Source: Sarocladium kiliense
Lineage: Eukaryota; Ascomycota; Sordariomycetes; Hypocreales; Sarocladiaceae
Direction: 5' to 3'
DNA: 64,000 bases
Assembly (NCBI GenBank): GCA_030734395.1
Contig: JAUZTG010000029.1
Coordinates: 620,001 to 684,000, forward strand
Part shown: positions 43,096 through 55,800 of the stretch, piece after piece
How positions within the stretch are numbered: position 1 is the stretch's first letter
Layout of the letters: each line of letters opens with the position of its first letter
The notes under the pieces: model-generated
Told to the model about the DNA's origin: nothing
Databases searched by the model: none
What the model saw: the letters and a program-made list of their open reading frames with translations, nothing else
Translations under genes and position numbers: made by a program

Positions 43096-45528
43096 TTACA
43101 AACTCGTACCCTCATACGCGGTGGCCAGCGCTGTGCCTTCATCACTGATAGTGACCACACTTAGAGAAAACTCGTTCCGACTTACAGCTCCAATGTGAAA
43201 TCCACGAGCATGGTCAACCTTTCTTTCACTTCCGATACCCTCATCCCATCCATTTGCTCCCATACCCGTCGACCAAGTCCCTAGCACTGAGTTCCAATGC
43301 GTTCTGTAAATCTGACCACCGGTACCCGTCACGAAGACATCCATATCGCCCAAAGGACCCCTGGTGAGTGCTGCCACATCAGAGGTTACAGAACTGAAGA
43401 TCTTGACATTAGAGGCATTGGTACCGAAACCCAGAGGAGTCCAAAATTTGTTCTCTCCGACCCCAGACCAGCCATCTGCGGTGGTCCAGTGGCAGGTGTA
43501 TAGACTCCTGTCGGATGACACGGCGAAAAGGTCCAACCGCGAGCCTCGTACAACACCGGCAACCTTGCCTCCTGGCGCGAATCTGCTGGGTCTAGGCGGC
43601 GTAACGCTGACGTCTGGAGCGCTGATTCCAACGTCACCGAATCCAGTCCAACCAAGGTTGCCTCTCCAAGATGATGCATAGACATGGCCGTTTTGTCCTG
43701 TCGCGACGACAGTCAAATCATTGACCCCTTTGCTCAGGACGAGGAGCTCAGCGGAGGCAGGAATATTTGCTGTCCCGGTATTCATCGAAACCCATTCTGC
43801 CCATTTGGGAGGTGTGGCTGTGGGGTCTGTGTTCTCCGTCCACGAGGATGTCCAGATCCCTGGACCAGCGTTGATGAATATGTCAAGTTGTTTGCTATGG
43901 CGCGAGATTGCAGTGATAGGAGCGTCGGATGGGAAGTGCCGATCATTATCCCCAGAAATGTTTCTCCAAGGCTTCCAGCCACTGCCATCGACCCATGAGA
44001 CGAGGTAAACTCTGCCGTCCTTGGCGACAGCAAATATGTCGAGGTGGGAAGGTGTCCTTGCCACTACTGTCAGCTTGGCCTTCGGGTCAAACTTCGGGGT
44101 TTCATCCTCGCCGAAGTACATCTTCATCCATTCTTTGGCAGTATTGAACCCGGACCAATCTCTTTGTTCAGTCTGCCAACAGCCCCAGACTATCCCACCC
44201 TTGCCGACCGAGAACAAATACGTGTAGTTCTTCTGTCTCTGGAGGAGACATACACATGCAAGAGGATCGAACTGAGGCCCCCTCTTGCCAGTCGTGTCTG
44301 AGATGTTTTCCCATTCGTCCCACTTCCCCTGAGCAACAGGATAACCTGGTCCGCCGACATAAGCATGCGAACCCCACTCAGTATCGCTTTCGGGGATGAA
44401 CCTAATCTTGTACATCTTGGGATCAGCGGCAGGTAGCTTCAGCTTGACATAACTGACCCAAGTTCGTTTGCTGGCCATCTCCCAGTGATCTTGAGATCCT
44501 GGTAGGCTGACCAGCCGCTGTATGCTCTCAATGTGTGCCGCCCTCCCAAAACCTTCAGTTGGCCATCTTCCACTTCCCATGTCGGTTGTGGTGCGTTTCT
44601 GTGGGGTGGTTGTGCTGTCTTTGTTGCGGTCGTAATCGTTGTCTTTGACTTCGCCGTAGAAGTCCCCCAAGTTTGCATGGTCGGCTAACGTGAGCTTCTT
44701 GTCAGGCACATTCCTTTCGAAAAAGCGAAGAGGAAAATAACCATGCCACGCATCATCTATATACAGGTACCAGCCATCCGCAACTCCCGGGGTGTTCTTG
44801 ACGAGGCGCCATTGGAGAAAGGTCACGAGCTGAGCCTTGGCGTCGATGTGTGAACAGGGAAGAAAGGTTTTACCAGGGCGAAAGGCGTTGGGACGCTTGT
44901 CAAGGTAGACGTATCCCATGTTGTTCTCTGGGAGAACGAAGCCACAGACTCCCCATTCTCGGGGCCCATAGTCATTAGTGGTGAAGAAGATGAAGAGCTG
45001 AGGCTCGCCGTGGGAGTCGCGCTTCCAGCCAGCCTCGAGGGATTGGAACAAATGGCTTTTATCATTGTTTCCCACGAGAATCTGGATCAAAGACATGTCG
45101 TTTTCCTCGATGCTCGGTCTGAAACGTGATAGCCCCGCATGTAGGCCGTATGTTCGGGGGTTCACGTCAAGGTTGCCCTTGACCATGTATCCAGCATACC
45201 AGCGCTGATCTCTCGCTGCATCTGGACCTTGGGCATCGGCAAGGGAACGGATGTGAGTTTGAGTACTCTTGCGATAATGGGGAGGCGGCACTTTATCCCA
45301 GTACCCTCGTTTGCCATTGCCAGCTACCAGTGATGAATCATTCTCAGGTGCGGGCTTGCCTCTTTCTTCTTCTTCTTGCATGACGTTTCTTTTGTCGCCT
45401 GTATGGTCACTGCTCGCTGTTGGAGATATGCCGCTTTGTTCATGAGAGATTGGGCCAGGGGGGAGGCTTTGGATTCTCTCATTCGGAGATCGAGCATTCT
45501 CGTCCTGAGTGCCTTGAGCCTCTGCCAT
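43096..45528 (-). CDS. neprosin-domain protein fused to a seven-repeat beta-propeller (lectin-like)
   Basis: Intronless, 810 residues, ATG at 45528. Residues 1-95 are hydrophilic and disordered, with no signal peptide. Residues about 105-300 match the neprosin (DUF239) glutamic-peptidase domain: RWYAGYMVKGNLD, SLEAGWKRD with E165, GVCGFVLPENN, and GDFYGEV with E293. These two Glu correspond by position to the catalytic pair of plant neprosin, and the flanking motifs are well kept. From about residue 419 to the end there are seven repeats of roughly 50 residues of the type LDIFAVAKDGRVYLVSW...GWxxW, a beta-propeller like the DUF346/PLL-type and fucose-lectin families; the last repeat is short, which fits closure by another strand. 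It is probably a peptidase targeted to glycans or particles. It is divergent from the TcA-like gene. Secretion route is unclear. Confidence 0.8.
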   Translation of the reverse strand: MAEAQGTQDENARSPNERIQSLPPGPISHEQSGISPTASSDHTGDKRNVMQEEEERGKPAPENDSSLVAGNGKRGYWDKVPPPHYRKSTQTHIRSLADAQGPDAARDQRWYAGYMVKGNLDVNPRTYGLHAGLSRFRPSIEENDMSLIQILVGNNDKSHLFQSLEAGWKRDSHGEPQLFIFFTTNDYGPREWGVCGFVLPENNMGYVYLDKRPNAFRPGKTFLPCSHIDAKAQLVTFLQWRLVKNTPGVADGWYLYIDDAWHGYFPLRFFERNVPDKKLTLADHANLGDFYGEVKDNDYDRNKDSTTTPQKRTTTDMGSGRWPTEGFGRAAHIESIQRLVSLPGSQDHWEMASKRTWVSYVKLKLPAADPKMYKIRFIPESDTEWGSHAYVGGPGYPVAQGKWDEWENISDTTGKRGPQFDPLACVCLLQRQKNYTYLFSVGKGGIVWGCWQTEQRDWSGFNTAKEWMKMYFGEDETPKFDPKAKLTVVARTPSHLDIFAVAKDGRVYLVSWVDGSGWKPWRNISGDNDRHFPSDAPITAISRHSKQLDIFINAGPGIWTSSWTENTDPTATPPKWAEWVSMNTGTANIPASAELLVLSKGVNDLTVVATGQNGHVYASSWRGNLGWTGFGDVGISAPDVSVTPPRPSRFAPGGKVAGVVRGSRLDLFAVSSDRSLYTCHWTTADGWSGVGENKFWTPLGFGTNASNVKIFSSVTSDVAALTRGPLGDMDVFVTGTGGQIYRTHWNSVLGTWSTGMGANGWDEGIGSERKVDHARGFHIGAVSRNEFSLSVVTISDEGTALATAYEGTSL

Positions 45529-46881
45529 TTCGTGCGCATAGACTCGGTGTTTTCTGGTGCAGGTTATGGAGCTCTCTGTAGTGGGAGACCTGCTTCATCC
45601 GAAAGACTCTTGCTTTTCAATCAGATGAATCAGAGCTGGATGCGGCGCTGGGTTACGCCCCTTCCGCATGAAAATGATGACTGGCTCGGCCCTCAGTGGA
45701 AGCTCCCTTATCGCAACTATTACCGCAACATGGTCCCGTTGTCACTCTCTAACGTAAGGGGTTGAAATGCCTAGCTAGGAGCCAGGGCAAGCTGCGTCAA
45801 AAGTAGAGTGGCAGCCTGTTTCACTCCAACTGTACACTTTCCAATGGCGTACCGGTATCCTGGGCCATCCGCGGGCATACAAACATGCATATATGAACTC
45901 TATCATCTCGACCTCAGCTCCTATTGGCCCTCCCAGCTGTTCACGAGCCCAGGGTCTCATGTCAGCAGCCACCTAGATTCTCGACTGCCGTTGCAATATC
46001 CGCTAGGATGAATGAAGATGACGTCGCATTTCAGCTTCGCGGTGGCTTCTTCAGCCCGCAGGTCTGGAACCTGTTCCACGGGACCCCCGCACGCCTTACA
46101 GCCCTGCAGACTGTATACTGACACGAATGAGGCGTCCTATCAATTTCAAGCTCATTAGGCACCAGGGGAGAATGGCGCTAGTTTGGGGCGTTGTCATTGT
46201 CGCACGATACCACACTGGCCTGGAGACTGAGACCTCAGCTGATCTTGAATACATTGGTGGCTACGTAAAGCTAGCACCCGATGGCTTGACCATTTGATAC
46301 TGCGACAGTCTCCGTGCATCAGTCTGTGGCCCCACACAAGATTTTGATCATGTACACGCTGGAACATGTTGTATTTCGAGGGCTTGGCCTTTTTGGTCCC
46401 AATCTACCGGCTCAAGCGCTGTTCGCTGGCTTCCAGAGAGATTAAAACAAAGCAGAAACCTCGACGCGCCATGCCCGTATGATAGGGTCTAGTACTCCGC
46501 ATAGCAGCAAATAACAACTCAAAGAGCGACTTCAATATGTGTTCGAAGAGATATCAAAATATCTATTGAAATGGTAGCTGAAGTATTGTATAAAATAATG
46601 ACTAAATTAAGGCTAAAATAGTTATGAAAATACTCATTAAAATAGTCATAAAGCTAGGCACTAAGGTACATGCGCTGTAAGTAGCTGCTACCATGGCAAG
46701 GAATGATAGCTCCATGCCACGATTCCTACAGCCAGGGGAGCTGAAACGCTTGTTGGTGGTTGTGGTCATCTTTAACCACCAAGCTCCCAAGATCTAGCTC
46801 CTTTCTGAGATAATGCAACTGATTCCCAATCTTTCCTAAACGTTACTGAAGAAGCTATTTGCCGGGAAAAGCGCTCTCGTG
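45529..46881. other. bidirectional promoter region, neprosin-propeller / TcA-like gene
   Basis: 1353 bases between the divergent starts. An AT-rich stretch at about 46500-46690 contains near-repeats of TAAAATAGT(T/C)AT. A 9-base inverted repeat lies 100 bases before the TcA-like start. ORFs here are short and unsupported. Confidence 0.5.
46753..46782. promoter_or_regulatory. 9-base perfect inverted repeat upstream of the TcA-like gene
   Basis: TTGGTGGTT (46753..46761) and AACCACCAA (46774..46782) are perfect inverted copies with a 12-base spacer, ending 99 bases before the ATG at 46882. It could be a dimeric transcription-factor site or a leader hairpin, or chance. Confidence 0.35.
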
Positions 46882-49800
46882 ATGGCATCCAAGTCATCTT
46901 GGGCTTCACGCCCTGAGCTTGACATCCCTCTCTCACGGCTTGACTTTTTGCACAGCATATCACCTCCCGATGTGACACCCATCACCAGAAAGCTCCTGGA
47001 AAAGCACTGGGCTGCTCCTCCAGAGCAGACGACACTTCTTCGCAGTGATGAAAGCCCTAGTGACGATGAAATTCGCCGCTTGCTTCTCATCAACGAGATC
47101 GCTGATCTCACGGGCGAGGAGCCCAAACTCACTGAAGGCTTGGCCACCAATCTGGACGGAATCACCAGCATGAGAGATCTTGCGCGCAACTTTTCACAGT
47201 CTCGAATGGTCGAAATCGCTCCAATTGACAGTTCCTACCCGGACAAACCGTCCCTAGCAACACCCTTAGAGGACGGCAGTCAAGCAGGTCAAGATCGCCG
47301 GTCCCCTTCCATCGTGGCTCTTCAACAGAAGCTTTTCCACCAATACTCAAGTGCCGTCATCGCTAGGATGGTACATGACGGAGAGATTGTTCTTGAGTCA
47401 CATGGCGAGGCAACCACAGCTATCACGGCCAACAAGTCACTGGCTCTGGAAGCCACAAATGGGCGTGAGGAGAATACTACCATCGTAAAGAATGTGGTAT
47501 CCTTTCTTGATCAGAACGAGGCGTTTGACATACGATCAAAGCCTCTGGTGGTCTATCTTCATGAAGCCAAACAGTCATTGCCTGTGACCGTTTCCAAAGC
47601 CTTGAAGAGGTTGCAAACCATGCAAGCCCTTACACATACCCCAGAGGCCTTGCCTGCCCTCGCGAAAAGTGGCCTCTCTTCTGCTGTGGCTGTCGCTCAG
47701 CTACCTCGCAAGACATTTGTTTCACGACTCGGAACATCTATCAAGATCGCCACAGCTATCCACGATCATGCCACCGCCATTACCTCTCGCAATGCGACGG
47801 CACTTCTTTCTATCCTTCAGGAGGCCCGCGGATCAGGGGTGGCAATGATAGATGGGAAATCTTCAAGAAAGGACCTCATCTCTCAAGCACAAGATCTTAC
47901 GGCAAGCGAGCCCGAGCGTGTCAACTTAGAGACCCTGTTTGGGCCTATGGACGTATGCGAGTGTGATGACTGCAACTCTGTTACTTCCCCGGCCGCCTAT
48001 TTTGTTGAACTACTTCAGTATCTACGGAATAACAACCTCGACCCGCAATCTCAATTCATGGATAACGAGCACGGGGTCCTTGGTATACAGCCAAACACGC
48101 CTCTAGGAGTGCTACACGCGCGGCGGCCTGATATCATTGACCTGGAGTTGACCTGCGCCAATACCAAGACTGTTTTACCCTATATCGATTTGGCCAATGA
48201 GGTCATGGAGAGCTTTGTTGTTCACCTGGACCAGTATGCTGAAGGCTCTGGCAGCCCAAAGCAGGCGATTATCGATGTGTTCAATGAGGATGCAAACAGC
48301 AATCCTCAAGAGGGGATCGGTGCGACTTCAGCTGAGCTGCTAGCAAAGCCGCAGAATACCAATGACAAAGCCTACTGTGTGCTTGCGAATGCCGTGTATC
48401 CAAGCATGCAACTGCCTTTCAACCAACCTGTTGCATTCATTCGGCTAGCATTGGACTTTCTTGGCACTAGCAGGGCAGACTTAGGGGAGCGATTCATTGG
48501 AGAGTATACGCCTCCAGGTACAACAGTGCTTGAATCGACTCAACGGCCCTGTCGGCCAAAGCCAGACGATGAAGACCGCCGCAGTGAACCCGCACGCGAC
48601 CGGGACTGCAGGTTCGAGTCGGACGATTGCTGTGATGACTCGGACGACGATTACTGCACAGACTCACAGGGTGAAGACGACAAGCCAGATGACCAGAACC
48701 CTCACAAAGGTGATCCAATCTCGGACAAAGACCAAGAACATCTAATTGAACTCCATCAAAAGGCCTTGGAGAGGGCGGCAGACGCAGAAAGACTTCTACT
48801 GACCCAGGAGGAGTACATCATCTTGACCAAAGAGGCGTTCTGGCCCAAGAAACACTTTGAGATCCGCCACGGCAAGGTAATCACCGTGGCCGATTACCGC
48901 TCCAAGATTGGTGTACGCAAAGACTGGGAGTACTGGGGTGTGGACTATGCCAGCGCTGATGACATGCTCAATCTCGAAGAGGAGAAGGCCACAGGCCTCA
49001 CCTTCGTTAAGAAGCAATTCTTGCCGAGGACGGGAGTGGCCTACGCGGACCTCGTGGATTTATTACGCACTCGCTTCATCAATCCCAAAATGCTTCAGGG
49101 GCGTGACAAGGTCATCATGGAGGCCTTTCGCTTGACCTACAGAGTTATGCAGAGTCTGGTCGGCCCAGGGAAGTCCAAGGAGCGTTTCTGCAAACTTGTG
49201 AATCTCTTGGACGATCCACGATGGAGGGAGCAGCTCATCAAATACGGAGGGGAGGATGTCATGGAGCTTTTTGACGACTATGAGGACGACTGTGGATGCA
49301 GCCGCTGTTGCAGACCTGATCCATGCCGCGATCCTTGTGATAGACCTCCGCAAAGGGATGTCCCTCAGCTCATGAATGATCAGACAACAAACTCCGGCAG
49401 TTCTGACCGTAACAACTGCCGCTACTGCCGCCCTAATCCATGCACTTGCCGCCGTCGAAGACTCTTGCTGAAATGGCTCTGTCAGAACTTCAATCGCATG
49501 GGCGATATCATCGTTCTGGAGTCTCTCATCGCATCCTTTGAGTTGCCGTGGGAGGCGAAGCTGGTTGTCAAGAAGCCAATCGTCGGGCCTTTGCGAACCC
49601 AGCTAATCGCCAATGATGAGTTTGTCCTTGCAGAGCTCAAGATGGACCGTCGCATCATTGAGTGGAAGAGTGCAACGGCTGAGAACCCTGCTGGGAAGGT
49701 GATTGGTGAACTTCGTCCCACTGGAAAGGTCGTCGCAATCGTACATAATCCAGATACCGGTGCAAATGAGGAAAAGGACTGGAGCAGCGTCTACCCAGAT

Positions 49801-52800
49801 GAGCAGGGTGGTCAGGATCTCGCTCGAGAGACGAGAGTGTTGAGCTTCGCAGATGAGCCGATCGGGATGATCAATGCCCAATCGCAATTTCTGGTTGACG
49901 GTGAGGACAAGGGCCAGATCCCCTGGATGGGCCTGTTCGATGACTGCGATATCTCGAGGGACCGTCTGCGGCACCTCGACGCCACCAGTGTCACCCTGGA
50001 GGAATACGACAAGATTCATCGGTTCCTACGCCTATGGCGGAAATTAGGATGGACGATGACGGAGCTTGACACAGCTCTCATGGTACTCGGTGTGCCTGCC
50101 ACAGAAAGCAAGCCCCCTAGACAAGGTTGCGATAAACCGGAAGATAAGCCATCCTCCCCCCCTCCAGGGGAAGATACACTGTCGGAGGAAGATTCCGATA
50201 TTGACTGGGACGACTTCTCCCGCTCGTGCCAAGAAGGTGGATGTGGAAAAGACGACTGCAACTGCGGTGACAAAGACAAATCTCCTTCTTCTTCGAAATG
50301 CAAGGATAAACCGAAGCGAGACTGCGGTTGTCACCCCCATGGATGCCATCACCATTGCCATAAAAAGCCTCCAAAGTCTCGACCTGCTCCGCAACCTGTG
50401 ATCTCAGCCGACTTCTTGCACGAATTGGTGGCCGTGAAGAAGTTGGCTGACATCACAGGCCTTGAAGTACTGCAAATCCTCGCTATTTGGGGTCCGATCT
50501 CTACTGTTGGATCGCCCAGCCTCTATAGCAAGCTTTTCCTCACTCATAACTTGAAGGGTATCGACACGGTTTTCGTGGCTGACAAGAATGGGAACTACCT
50601 TGCGAGCTCTCCTCCACCGAAGATCCATGACCATCTGCCAATCCTTCTCGCAGCGTTTCAGATCAAGCTGAAAGATTGGAATGACTTGACTAGCCTGAGC
50701 GACATACTCCCTGGAGGACTCCTCGCTGATCTCACACTCGAAAGTGTGAGCAGGCTGTACCGCTACGTCCTTCTGTCGAAACTGCTTCAAGTAAGACCCG
50801 CTCAAGTCCCATTGATCTTGAAGACTTTGGGGTTCCAGGACGCGGACGGGAGTTATAGTGTATTCAAGTCGGCGCAAAAGACACTCGCCTTTGTTGAGCT
50901 CTGGAATGATATCGGTGATTCTGGATTCACCTTTCCACAGCTTGGCTTTGTATTCAGCAACGTCGAGGTCAACCCTCTGAATCCAGTAGGACCGACGGAA
51001 ACTAGTATTCTGCGAGCAACCATGGCGATTTACAATGGCCTGAACGACATTGACTTACAATACCCGGACATCACGTCGACGACCAAAGACGAAGCGGAGG
51101 CGCTGGCCAAGGCTACATCAGCCGCTGTTCTGCAATATGCGCAACTCATTTTCGATTCTGAGTATTCAACCCAGGTCAGCGCGTTCCTCGACGGCAAGAT
51201 CATATTCTCCACCACGGCACCATCTGGGTTGGTCATCGCGATCCCCAAAGAGGACGTGGGACTATCGACCAAAGTGAAATATGCCGATGGCAATCCTGCG
51301 CAGCTTCAAGTCACTGGCCAGTTCACCGAGGATGAGAAGATGAGGGCGTTGGCTTTGTCAGCCAATCCTGGCTGGCAGAATGCAGTGAAGCGTTGCAGCA
51401 ACCAGGCGCGGACGTTCCTTCGCTCGTTGTTCCTATCAGGTATCTTCCCTTCAACCGAAGAGGACGAGGCAAAGAAGACTTTACTAGCTGGAGATATTCC
51501 GGAATCGAGCAGTGATCAGACACCAGCTGTGCCTGGTACCGGGCCAGGCAAGAGGCTGTATTTCTTGAAGTGGTTCATCCCGTTTCTCAGACGCAAACTG
51601 GCAGACAAACTGGTCATTGATTCCATCTCATCAGCTGCCTCGCTTGATCCCGCCGTGGCCGATGCGTTGTTGAGAGATATTGTCATTGATGCATCTGATC
51701 ATACTGGGCAGACCAGCGCCCTCGAAGCCTTGCAAAGGATCAAGTCAGATGCTTCTCCCACAACAGAAGGCTTTGTCGGCTATCTGGTACCGCCGACGAG
51801 CGATAAGTACATTTTCTTCGCTGAGGCCGACAATAAGCCACCGCCGCTTCTTTTAGACGGTCAGAGAATCGAGTTCAGTATCGATGATCCCGAACAAGAG
51901 CCATCCAATCTCTGGTCAACGCCTACAATCACTCTCACTGGAGGCAGATTGTACAACATTGTTCTCAGCAGTCTTCCTGTGACTTTGTTCAGCTGGAAGA
52001 CAGAGCGCAGCCTTCGGTCACCAGTTCCTTCGAGCGCTCTCCTGGCCAACCATGTCACCGATGCTCTCAAGAAACTATTTGTAATCATTTACAAGTGCTC
52101 GATTCTAATCAACACCTTTGGTCTGGCCTTGGACGAAGTCGTCCATATTCACAAACATGCAACCAACTTCAAAGGAGGCGACGTCAACTTTGATTGGAAC
52201 GCGGTGAGCCTGCCTATGTGGAAGAGACTTCGAAACTATACTTCTCTGCGTGATGTGCTCCCGAAGCTCGAGACTCGTCTTGTAGATCTCTTCACCTGGG
52301 CCAATGACCCAAAAGCCGAAGTATCGGAGATTGCGGACCGGATCAAAGCCGTCACTGCCTGGGAGACTATTGACGTGACCGCTCTTTTGTCGAAGAAGAA
52401 CTTCAATCTACAGAATCCGACATACTTCAGGAATGAAATCGCTCTTGTCAAATTGAAGAAGGCTCTCGAAATCTCCACCAAGGTAGCCATGCCAATTGAC
52501 TCCCTCTTTCAATGGGCAAAGCCTCGCATCAACTTCTGGGAGCTACGGGACGTCTCAAACGGCATACGTACTGCAGTGCGTGCGCAGTACAAGCTGTCAG
52601 ACTGGGAAGTGGCCATCAAGCCAACATACGACAAACTGCGGAAGATGCAGAGCGAGGCCTTGACTTCCTACCTGATCAATCAGCCTGCATTGAGAGAGCA
52701 AGAGGTCTTTGACGCCGACAGCCTATTTGAGTTCTTACTCATCGATACACAGATGAGTTCGTGCATGGAAACTGCCAGGCTGAAGCAAGCAACAAGCACA

Positions 52801-55800
52801 ATCCAATTATTTATTCAACGATGCTTCCTAGATCTGGAGTCAAAGAATGGCATCACTGCTGAAATGCTAGACCGCGAGCGATGGGAGTGGATGTCCAAGT
52901 ATCGGGTCTGGGAAGCCAATCGCAAGGTGTTCCTGTACCCTGAGAACTGGATCCAGCCATCCCTTCGCGATGACAAGAGCCCTGTCTATCTACAGCTCGA
53001 GTCAGAATTGATGCAGCGCGACCTGAGCTCAACCGCAGTAGTGGATGCGATGAAGAACTTTCTCTTCAAGCTGGAAGAGATATCCAACCTGGAGGCCTCC
53101 GCTATCTATTTTGAAGATGAAATTACGCCCAAAGAGACAGATGCCGGAGAGGATCAGCCACCTCCGGATCCTGATCGCAAGGATCTGCGAATCCACATCT
53201 TTGCTCGTACTCGGGCTGCTCCATACAAGTACTACTACCGAACGTTCACCTTCAGGACAGGAGCCTGGTCACCCTGGCAGGATGTGTCCGTTGACATTCC
53301 AAGATACGAAATCGAGAAGCAGAAGAAGGCAGAGGGCGTCAGTCCTGGAGATGGTCTTATCACTGAGCGGCCAACTTTCGCCAAGTCCGGTGGTAGTTAC
53401 TTGGTACCCTTCACCTTCAATTCCCGCCTGATGCTTGCTGTACCGCAATTCGCCAAGGTCCAGCTTCCAGCTCCGGTGCCTGAGAAAACGCCTGCGGAGA
53501 TCGGAAACAACATGAGCACCGAAGAAGTCGCACCTGAGGAGTACTGGGAGATCAGAATGGGTCTTTCAGAACTGAGGAATGGCAAATGGACTCCCAAGGT
53601 TACCACCAGCGAGGCCATCTCTGGGCAGAGACCGAGCCCGATACCACTGCCCCCTCTGGGTCAGTATCAGTTCGTTGTCAGGGACACCCTACGTCGGAAC
53701 GGTGATCTGCCTTCCATTCTCATCGACTGTTTCCTCTTGACCACGGGATCTGGCACACAAGAGGATCCGATCACCAATCCAACGGGAAACGTCACTGCTA
53801 CGCGTGTTGGCATCTTCAGCTTCACGGGCAGTCATTTTGGCGTGTTCAAGGGACAGAACCCTGATACTCCATTCCCGCGAAGATGGACCGACTTCCATTT
53901 GGCTTTGTCTGCGGACAGTCGTTCTCGACTCATGCGACCAATCCAGACGGGCCGGGAGGGAGAAGACCTCATCCATGCCGAGGATGTTGTGATTAGCTAC
54001 CCAACGAATGATACCATCAGGACAAGCACGATCAAGTACGACAAGCGCCCAGAAGAAGAGAAGTTCTACCATCCGTTCGTGCACACGCTCTTGGAGCGTC
54101 TCGGCAATACTGACAACCTGGACTCTGTCTTCAAGTACATGTCACTTCCTCAGGACTCAGAAACGGAATGGCAAAAGAAACAGAATCACCTTCCACAGGA
54201 CCTTTTCGCTGATGCCTATGGAGCATCTCAGACTGAGTCCAAGGCGTACAACGAGTTGACGCGACCCTACGCTCTCTACAACTGGGAAGCAGGGTTTCAT
54301 GCCCCGATTGCAATTGCCGATCGACTCCTCCAGAATCAGCAATTTGACCTTGCACTCAAGATGATGCATTATGTCTTCGATCCGATGACGGACGAGAAAG
54401 GGCCGGTGTCAGTTCGCCCGTGGAAGTGGCTTCCGTTCCGTGAGGCGAATCCAATGTTAAACATTCGGAAGATCTTGGCTTCATTGCGACCCAATACAGC
54501 CGACGCTGAGAGAGGTCAGATCACGCAGTGGCGAGACAACCCATTTGAACCGCATGTGGTTGCCCGCGTGCGTCCAACTGCGTACATGAAGTTCGTTGTC
54601 ATGAAGTACATCTCTATCCTGATCGCGTACGGTGACTACTACTTCCGCCAAAACACACTGGAGACGATACCCATGGCGATTCAATTGTATGTCCTCGCAT
54701 CCCACATTTACGGTCCACCCGGACAGAAGATTCCCAAGCGTGCAAAGAAGAAGGTTCAGACATATCGTTCAGCCTTGGACAAGTGGGATGCGTTCTCCAA
54801 CGCTATGGTGCAGATGGAAATCATGTTCCCTTTCAGCATCAATCAGATTGATGTCCCACTTGGTCGAGCCAGCGGTGTCGAGGGATTGGCCAACATCTTT
54901 GGGTTCGCGTCGACCGGGTATTTCTGTGTGCCCGACAATCTGGAGCTAAGAGCACTGCGAACAACCATTGATGATCGACTTTTCAAGATCAGACATTGTC
55001 AAGATATCAATGGTATTGAGAGGAAGTTGCCGCTCTACGAGCCTCCAATTGACCCTGGTCTTCTGGTGGCTGCGACAGCTGCAGGGCTGAGTCTGTCGTC
55101 AGTTCTCAATGATCTAAACGCATCGATGTCCAATTACAAGTTCAAGCATCTGCTGAGGGTAGCACTGGATATGTGCGAGCATTTACGCCGTCTCGGGAAG
55201 GCGTTTGTCGTGGCCAAGGAGAGGAGAGATGCCGAAGCCCTGTTGGAGCTCAAGCAGCGCCACGAGAATGTCATTCATCAGAAAATCCTTGAGGAGAAGA
55301 TTCTGGCACGAGATGAGGCCAAGAAAGCCGAGGTGAGCCTCGTGCAGAAGCGCAAAGCACCTGAGTATCGGATGAAGCACAACCTGAAGCTCCTGGGCGA
55401 GGACATTGGATCCATCCCTAGCCTGTCGGATGTAGAATCTGAGTTCAAAGAAGTCATCGACAGTATCGAAGCGCCTGTGGTTGAAAGCGGCATGAAGCTT
55501 GTAGCTGCTGAAAAGGAGGAAATTGAGAAGATGGTCAAGGCACTCGACTTGAAGCCAATACTGAATTCATTGGAGACATTCGCAAGCGAGATGCATCTTC
55601 TTCCCACGCTCAACTCTCATGCTTCGCCGTTTGGAGTCGGCCTGGCTTCCTGCTGGGGCTTCCCCAACATTGCCAAAGGTATTCAAGGGGTCGCCAAAGC
55701 TTACAGCGCTGTGACCAACTGGCTCGAGCATCAGTCGCAAAACATCAACAAGATTCAAGGTCTTGTGAAGCAGAAGCAAGGTCGCACCAAGGAAGCCAAC

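Noticed and set aside
42693..43148. 151-codon plus-strand ORF
   Set aside because: Overlaps the end of the neprosin-propeller gene antisense and has no recognisable feature.
48600..48630. GGTTCGAGTCGG, a B-box-like sequence
   Set aside because: Lies inside the TcA-like coding frame with no tRNA fold around it.
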